From positions 1 through 64,000 of the forward strand of contig CALKXY010000002.1 of assembly GCA_938003545.1 (NCBI GenBank): a stretch of 64,000 bases of DNA, given 5' to 3'. Below are positions 58,791 to 64,000 of this stretch, one piece after another (the stretch's first letter is position 1; each line of letters opens with the position of its first letter). The stretch comes from an uncultured Caulobacterales bacterium (lineage in GTDB: Bacteria; Pseudomonadota; Alphaproteobacteria; Caulobacterales; Maricaulaceae). The notes below the pieces were generated by a model. That model saw nothing but the letters and a program-made list of their open reading frames with translations. It was not told the DNA's origin and did no database searches. The position numbers and the translations under genes were made by a program.

Positions 58791-59276
58791 ATGCCTTCAT
58801 TTGATATCGTGTCTGAGGTCGATATGGCCGAAGTCGACAACGCTGTTCAGAATGTTACGCGCGAGATTTCGACGCGCTATGACTTCAAGGGCTCAAATTC
58901 GACCGTTGAAGTGAAAGAGGGTGGGTTAGCCGTATTGGCTGACGACGAACTCAAATTGAAACAGGTGCAAGAAATTCTGAGAGGTAATCTTTCTAAGCGC
59001 GGTATTGAGCCGGGTCAGTTGGATTATGGCAAGGAAGAAAAAGCATCAGGTATGGCGGTGCGCCAAAAAATCACTGTCAAAGAAGGCATCGATAAAGAGA
59101 CCGCTAAGAAGGTAGTTAAAGCCATAAAAGGCGAAAAGCTGAAGGTTCAAGTGTCAATTCAAGGCGAAGAGCTGCGCGTGACCGGAAAGAAACGTGATGA
59201 CCTTCAGGCCACGATGCAGTTTGTAAAAGATATGGGCCTTGATCAACCTGTGCAATTTAAGAACTTTCGCGACTAG
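58791..59276 (+). CDS. YajQ family cyclic di-GMP-binding protein
   Basis: MPSFDIVSEVDMAEVDNAVQNVTREISTRYDFKGS. Confidence 0.96.
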   Translation: MPSFDIVSEVDMAEVDNAVQNVTREISTRYDFKGSNSTVEVKEGGLAVLADDELKLKQVQEILRGNLSKRGIEPGQLDYGKEEKASGMAVRQKITVKEGIDKETAKKVVKAIKGEKLKVQVSIQGEELRVTGKKRDDLQATMQFVKDMGLDQPVQFKNFRD

Positions 59277-61000
59277 CGACCGTCAAATGCAAGACGGCCA
59301 TCAACCATAGTGAGGATAGGTTTGGCCGCCAAGATGTCTTGACCGTTAGCCGTCATAATATCCGTATCGAAAATTGTGATATCGGCTTTTTTTCCGACTT
59401 CAATTGATCCCGTGACAGACTCTTGAAATGCAGCATGGGCAGGCCAGATAGAAAACATTTTCAGGGCTTCCTCGGGCGTTACCTTTTGCGCGGGGTTCCA
59501 ATCTTCGTTACTGAACCCTTTTAGGTCTTTGCGCTGCGTTGCGGCGTAAAACTCTATGCGGGGATCACCAACTTCGACGGGCGCGTCAGAGCCACCTGCT
59601 ATTTTTGCGCCACTGTCAATAAGGGCGCGCCAAGCATAGGCGCCTTCTAAACGATCTGTGCCGAGGCGGTCTGGTGCAAAATGTAGGTCCCCGATAGCGT
59701 GGCTGGGTTGCATGGAAGGGATAACGCCCATTTCGACAAATCGTGGAATGTCATCAGGTTCAATAATTTGCGAATGTTCTATCCGCCAGCGCGGTTCTTT
59801 CTCCGTCCACTGGTTACGCGGGACACGGTTGAATGCGGCTTCGTACCAATTTAAAACCATGCGATTGGCGCGATCACCAATGGCGTGCGTGTTGATCTGT
59901 GTGCCGTTGCGTAAAGCTGCGTCAAAGATAGCCTGCGCTTGATCTTCCTTCAATAACATGAGGCCGGAGTTTTTTTCGTCATCAGAATAGGGGGCAAGAA
60001 GAGCGGCACCGCGGGACCCGAGCGCGCCATCAGCATAGAGCTTAATTGCGCGTGTCGTCACGAGCGGGTTGTCGATGTCTTGCATCTTACTAAGGTGAGA
60101 CAAGGTTTGTGTCGTTTTCGTGGGGAAAAGGTCAATCGAGTTGTAGACCCGTATCTTTAATTTCCCATTTCTTGCCAATGCATTCAGCATCGTGACATCT
60201 GCGGGATCAACAGACATGGAATGAATGTTGGTCCAACCGCGTGAGGCGTAGAGTTGCGCCCCTTTAATATAGGCTTCTTGTTTTCGTTTTTTTGTTAACT
60301 CTGGCATGAGGGGTTGTATCAGACCCGCTGCATTATCTATGAGCATCCCCGTCGCTGCGCCGTTAGCATCACGATTAATAGAGCCGCCAAATGGGTTTTC
60401 TGTTTTGTCGGTGATACTCGTCATTTCCAACGCTAGGCTGTTTACGACACTTGCGTGACCGTCGGCTCGTTCAAGAATAACAGGGTGTGTGGTTGTGATG
60501 GCGTCTAAGTCTTGTCGCGTTGGAAACCGTTTTTCAGGCCAATGTGTCTCTATCCAGCCTCGACCGTAAATTGTTTGACCTTCGGGCGTTTCAGCCACGA
60601 CTTTAGCTAGTTTGGATTGCAAATCCTTGACAGATATTGTGCCTTCGAGGTTGAGCGTCATTTCGCGTAGACCTATGCCAAGCAAATGACCATGCGCATC
60701 CGTAAACCCAGGGAACGCTGCTGCGTCTTTTAGGTCAATATTTTGCGAATTTGTTCCAGCGGAGTTGGCGCACCAATCTCCCGAATCAGGGCCCGCATAG
60801 GTAATGATGCCTTTGCGTATTGCGACGGCTTGAACTGTGGGGGAGGCGTCATTGGCTGTATAAATCGGGCCCCCTGAAATACACCAGGCTCTCGCAAAGT
60901 TGTTTGAGGCCTCACTGGGCTGTTTCGAGCCTTCAGGCTGGCAGCTTATCAATGCCGCGCTCGAAACAAGCGAGAGTAGGGCTAGTTTATAAGAGTTCAT
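59273..61000 (-). CDS. Amidohydrolase family protein (YtcJ-like)
   Basis: FPGFTDAHGHLLGIG, IYGRGWIETHWP, YADGALGSRGAALLAPY, HAIGDRANRMVLN. Confidence 0.93.
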   Translation of the reverse strand: MNSYKLALLSLVSSAALISCQPEGSKQPSEASNNFARAWCISGGPIYTANDASPTVQAVAIRKGIITYAGPDSGDWCANSAGTNSQNIDLKDAAAFPGFTDAHGHLLGIGLREMTLNLEGTISVKDLQSKLAKVVAETPEGQTIYGRGWIETHWPEKRFPTRQDLDAITTTHPVILERADGHASVVNSLALEMTSITDKTENPFGGSINRDANGAATGMLIDNAAGLIQPLMPELTKKRKQEAYIKGAQLYASRGWTNIHSMSVDPADVTMLNALARNGKLKIRVYNSIDLFPTKTTQTLSHLSKMQDIDNPLVTTRAIKLYADGALGSRGAALLAPYSDDEKNSGLMLLKEDQAQAIFDAALRNGTQINTHAIGDRANRMVLNWYEAAFNRVPRNQWTEKEPRWRIEHSQIIEPDDIPRFVEMGVIPSMQPSHAIGDLHFAPDRLGTDRLEGAYAWRALIDSGAKIAGGSDAPVEVGDPRIEFYAATQRKDLKGFSNEDWNPAQKVTPEEALKMFSIWPAHAAFQESVTGSIEVGKKADITIFDTDIMTANGQDILAAKPILTMVDGRLAFDGR

Positions 61001-61041
61001 GGCAACCTTCTTTCTAGAAGGTCATATGCAGTGGTTAGGGT

Positions 61042-63084
61042 CTAGGCTGCAAGTACAGAACTGTCCTGTTTAGCAAAAACTCGATCCAAAGCGCCTAAAA
61101 CCTCTATCAGCTTAACTGGCTTCGCCAGAGCGTCATCCATGCCGATATTCTTGCATAGACGGCGTTGCTGATATTGAGGGTCCGCTGTGAGGGCGATAAT
61201 TGGTATATCAGTGTAAGCCTGTTGAGATCCCCGTATGGCTAAGGTGGCTTCGATCCCGTCCATCAGGGGCATATGGATATCCATTAGAACGACATCGAAT
61301 TGTGCATTTGCGGCTTCTGCGCGCTCAATCGCCTGAATCGCCTCTACGCCATTCTCTGCAATGTCGATATTGGCGACCATTGACTCGAGCAGGGACGTTA
61401 CAACCATATGGTTGGTGGCATTATCGTCAACAACGAGAATATTGAGTTTCGCGTAATCTGATGCAGGTGGTGCGGCCCCCTCTAGCATTTGCTCAACTAG
61501 CCCACTGCTGGTCTCGCGGCGGCGATCATCTTCTCGTCGATCTTCTTGAATCGGTAAGGTGAGGGCAATTACAGTTCCTGTTCCAAGTTCCGATTTAGCC
61601 GTTATTTTGCCGCCCATTAACTCAATGACTTGTTTCGTAATGTTCATGCCGAGGCCTGTGCCTCCAAATCGACCGGAGATCGTTTCGTCCGCTTGGGTGT
61701 AGGCTTCAAACAGATTGTTCAACTGCACGTCGTTCATGCCGATACCGCTGTCTTTAACAACCGCGACGAGATTGTTCGTTCCGCCTTTTTGCAAAGTCGT
61801 GAGAAAGACTTGAATTTTTCCTGCGGGCGAAAATTTCACAGCATTTGAGATCAGGTTATTGAGGCATTGTTCGTAACGATGGCTATCGAAGACAATGCTT
61901 TGCGGGACGCTATCGTCAATCCGACAATTTAAATCGATATTATTTTCGACAGCCTTTTGTTCCCATAGAGCACAAACCGATTCAATGGCTTCGCGTGGTG
62001 AAGCGGCTTCTGGTGCTAATTGTATTTTTGCTTCAGCGAGTTTCGTATGTTCGAGGCTTTCGTCAACAATACGTATGATTTTCTCTGCGGAGGATTGGAT
62101 AAGCTCTAACTTAGGAAGTATCTGAGGATTCCCATTATGATGAATCAGGGCGTCAGCTATGCCAACAACAGCATTCATAGGCGTCCGAATTTCATGTGAT
62201 AGGCGCCCTAAAAAGGCATTCTTAGCACTTAAGGCTTTTTCAGACTGTTCTATCGCTTTGCGCAAATCATCTTGGATTCGTAATTGCGCAGTCACTTCTG
62301 TGTAAAAGAAGATGTAACCTGTTACACGACCTGATTCAGATATCTGTGGTGTTGCTTGGGTCTTGACCCAAACCGTTTCGGCTTTCTCGTTCATCATTCG
62401 AAACGTGCCGTCCCAAGGCTTTCTGTTCTTGTGAGCAAGACGCCAGACATTCTTGAGTTTCTTGTAGTCGTCAGGATGCATTAAATCCTTCATCTCTTGA
62501 TTTATAAAACGGCTTGCGATTGCGTCACGTTGAATCCGTTGACCCATATCGCCATGCACGCCGAATTTTTTTGTCTCCAAGTCGTAGATTACATAGCCAG
62601 AATTACTGCTATCGAGGGCAACCCTAAGTGCGTGTTTTTCTATGTAGCTTTGCGTGACGTCTTTACAGCTCAGCATAAAGAAACCGTCCATTTCGAGATC
62701 TTGCCTGAACTGCACCCGTCTTCCCGACGGGGTCAGAAAATTCATTGATCTCGGTTCATGTTCTTCAGCTCGAACAGGTTTCATGAATTCTGACCTGAGG
62801 ATTTTAATGAAAACGTCTGGATCACCTGGTCCAAAGTCGCCGCGCTTTGCCATCTCTGATACGACGTCTAAAACGCACACACCTCTGAGGTCTTCAGATA
62901 CATTTAGCTCTAAAGTGTCTATGATCGCCTTGTCATAAAAAACGATATTCAAACTTGAATCTATGACGAGTGTTCCCATCCCGCTCATACGGCTTAGGCG
63001 AGATAACCATTCGAATTGGAGGCTTTGCAAACTCGACAATGGAATGTGATCCGCAGGTTTCATGTCTGATGTAATAGATGTCAC
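61042..63084 (-). CDS. Hybrid sensor histidine kinase/response regulator with PAS domains
   Basis: FLGRLSHEIRTPMNAVVG, GGTGLGMNITKQVIELMGG, receiver VVDDNATNHMV...VLMDIHMPLMDGIEAT. Confidence 0.95.
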   Translation of the reverse strand: MTSITSDMKPADHIPLSSLQSLQFEWLSRLSRMSGMGTLVIDSSLNIVFYDKAIIDTLELNVSEDLRGVCVLDVVSEMAKRGDFGPGDPDVFIKILRSEFMKPVRAEEHEPRSMNFLTPSGRRVQFRQDLEMDGFFMLSCKDVTQSYIEKHALRVALDSSNSGYVIYDLETKKFGVHGDMGQRIQRDAIASRFINQEMKDLMHPDDYKKLKNVWRLAHKNRKPWDGTFRMMNEKAETVWVKTQATPQISESGRVTGYIFFYTEVTAQLRIQDDLRKAIEQSEKALSAKNAFLGRLSHEIRTPMNAVVGIADALIHHNGNPQILPKLELIQSSAEKIIRIVDESLEHTKLAEAKIQLAPEAASPREAIESVCALWEQKAVENNIDLNCRIDDSVPQSIVFDSHRYEQCLNNLISNAVKFSPAGKIQVFLTTLQKGGTNNLVAVVKDSGIGMNDVQLNNLFEAYTQADETISGRFGGTGLGMNITKQVIELMGGKITAKSELGTGTVIALTLPIQEDRREDDRRRETSSGLVEQMLEGAAPPASDYAKLNILVVDDNATNHMVVTSLLESMVANIDIAENGVEAIQAIERAEAANAQFDVVLMDIHMPLMDGIEATLAIRGSQQAYTDIPIIALTADPQYQQRRLCKNIGMDDALAKPVKLIEVLGALDRVFAKQDSSVLAA

Positions 63085-63496
63085 GTTGAGGTGGCCTCGA
63101 TACTGGTTTCAGTTTCGAGCTAATCAGAGAAAAGCGAAAATCTGGTTAAGTAAACGGAGGCTTCACAAGAAAAGCTCATTATCCGATTTTGCTAAATTTC
63201 AGAGTTCAGCTGCTAGGAGGAACGCTGGCACCCTAGCTTTGGCTCATCAAGGCTCAGCAGGTCGTGATGGGTATTCCGGTAGCCATAGACGCCGCCTCTT
63301 TCTCCCTGTCGCTTCAATACAAATTTCGCGCTAAAAACACGCGCCCACGCTTTTTAGGCTTAGAGGTAACAGGTTTGTTAGAAATCAGCCAAATTCTGAA
63401 ACATATCTGGAACGTAATCTTAGACACACTTATTTGCCTCGGCGTCCATACGGTGACTTGTGAAATCTGGGCATTTTTCATCCTGCCCATCTGATG

Positions 63497-64000
63497 TCAG
63501 GCAGTGTGTTCGAAGTATCGGCGGTATAGCTTTCGCAAGAACCCAAGGTCTTTATTGCCACTGCTACCGCTCATAGGCTTGCTACCGTCGGTCGGATGGA
63601 TACGGTCTGCCCAAAACTTTCTGAGAGCTTGCGCATGGTCGCGTGTTATCTCTCGCATCGCAATATCGCCGTTGATTTTGACGAAGTTTGCGACGGCTCG
63701 GCGCTTAACCTTAATGTAGGCGTCCAGCTGTTCTGGGGATTTGCCTGATTGTTCATCAAGCGCGATTTCCGATAGATATATGTTGAGTGCTTGCGTTATC
63801 GGGACTGGCGAAGCGTCCACGAGGCCGAGAAGTGCATCCGCATCTCTCCCCATTTTGGGCGTTTTGGTCAACGGACTCATCGCATCAATGCGCTCAATTA
63901 CGTCCTCCAGAGTGGCGCGTTGGGCCAAGTCTTTCGCAGGGACGTATGCGTAACCGAATGACTGCGCGTGTTGATGGAGGTCCTTAAAAATAACGTTGGG
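63497..64000 (-). pseudogene. Tyrosine recombinase/integrase fragment, open to the right window edge
   Basis: Frame reads PNVIFKDLHQHAQSFGYAYVPAKDLAQRATLEDVIERIDAM...AVANFVKINGDIAMREITRDHAQALRKFWADRI...NKDLGFLRKLYRRYFEHTA*; resembles an integrase core-binding domain, no catalytic domain before the stop. Confidence 0.65.

Noticed and set aside
63062-63334. 90-aa plus-strand ORF upstream of the histidine kinase
   Set aside because: No recognisable domain; low-complexity basic composition, likely spurious.

Overview
Alphaproteobacterial chromosomal window, probably Hyphomonadales/Caulobacterales-like by gene content (inference). Most of it is ordinary housekeeping and catabolic sequence: purF-cvpA-radA, an rne-like RNase E, an amidase plus PBP1A, prfB, rpsU, several secreted peptidases and amidohydrolases, a small glycosyltransferase cluster, an acyl-CoA dehydrogenase operon, and a hybrid histidine kinase. 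The strongest signal is a complete cargo-carrying IS1595-family element at 524-3761. It has 25-bp terminal inverted repeats (23/25 identical) and a perfect 8-bp target duplication, AAAATACT. It carries two divergent DUF2158-like genes, a small unknown ORF, a Cas2/SinR-like ORF, an AT-hook-like 43-aa miniprotein missing from the ORF track, the transposase, and a membrane protein. Joining its flanks shows that it split one of two matching ATGTAAAA-N4-TTTTACAT palindromes in front of a membrane protein/XRE regulator operon. Other points: a programmed +1 frameshift in prfB that the ORF track truncates, a pirin pseudogene with only its two ends left, an orphan endolysin/3TM-holin pair that may belong to a gene transfer agent, a TM/HhH/DUF2853 fusion, five convergent gene pairs sharing exactly 4 nt at their stops, and a truncated integrase at the right edge. 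All family assignments come from reading the sequence; no database search was run.
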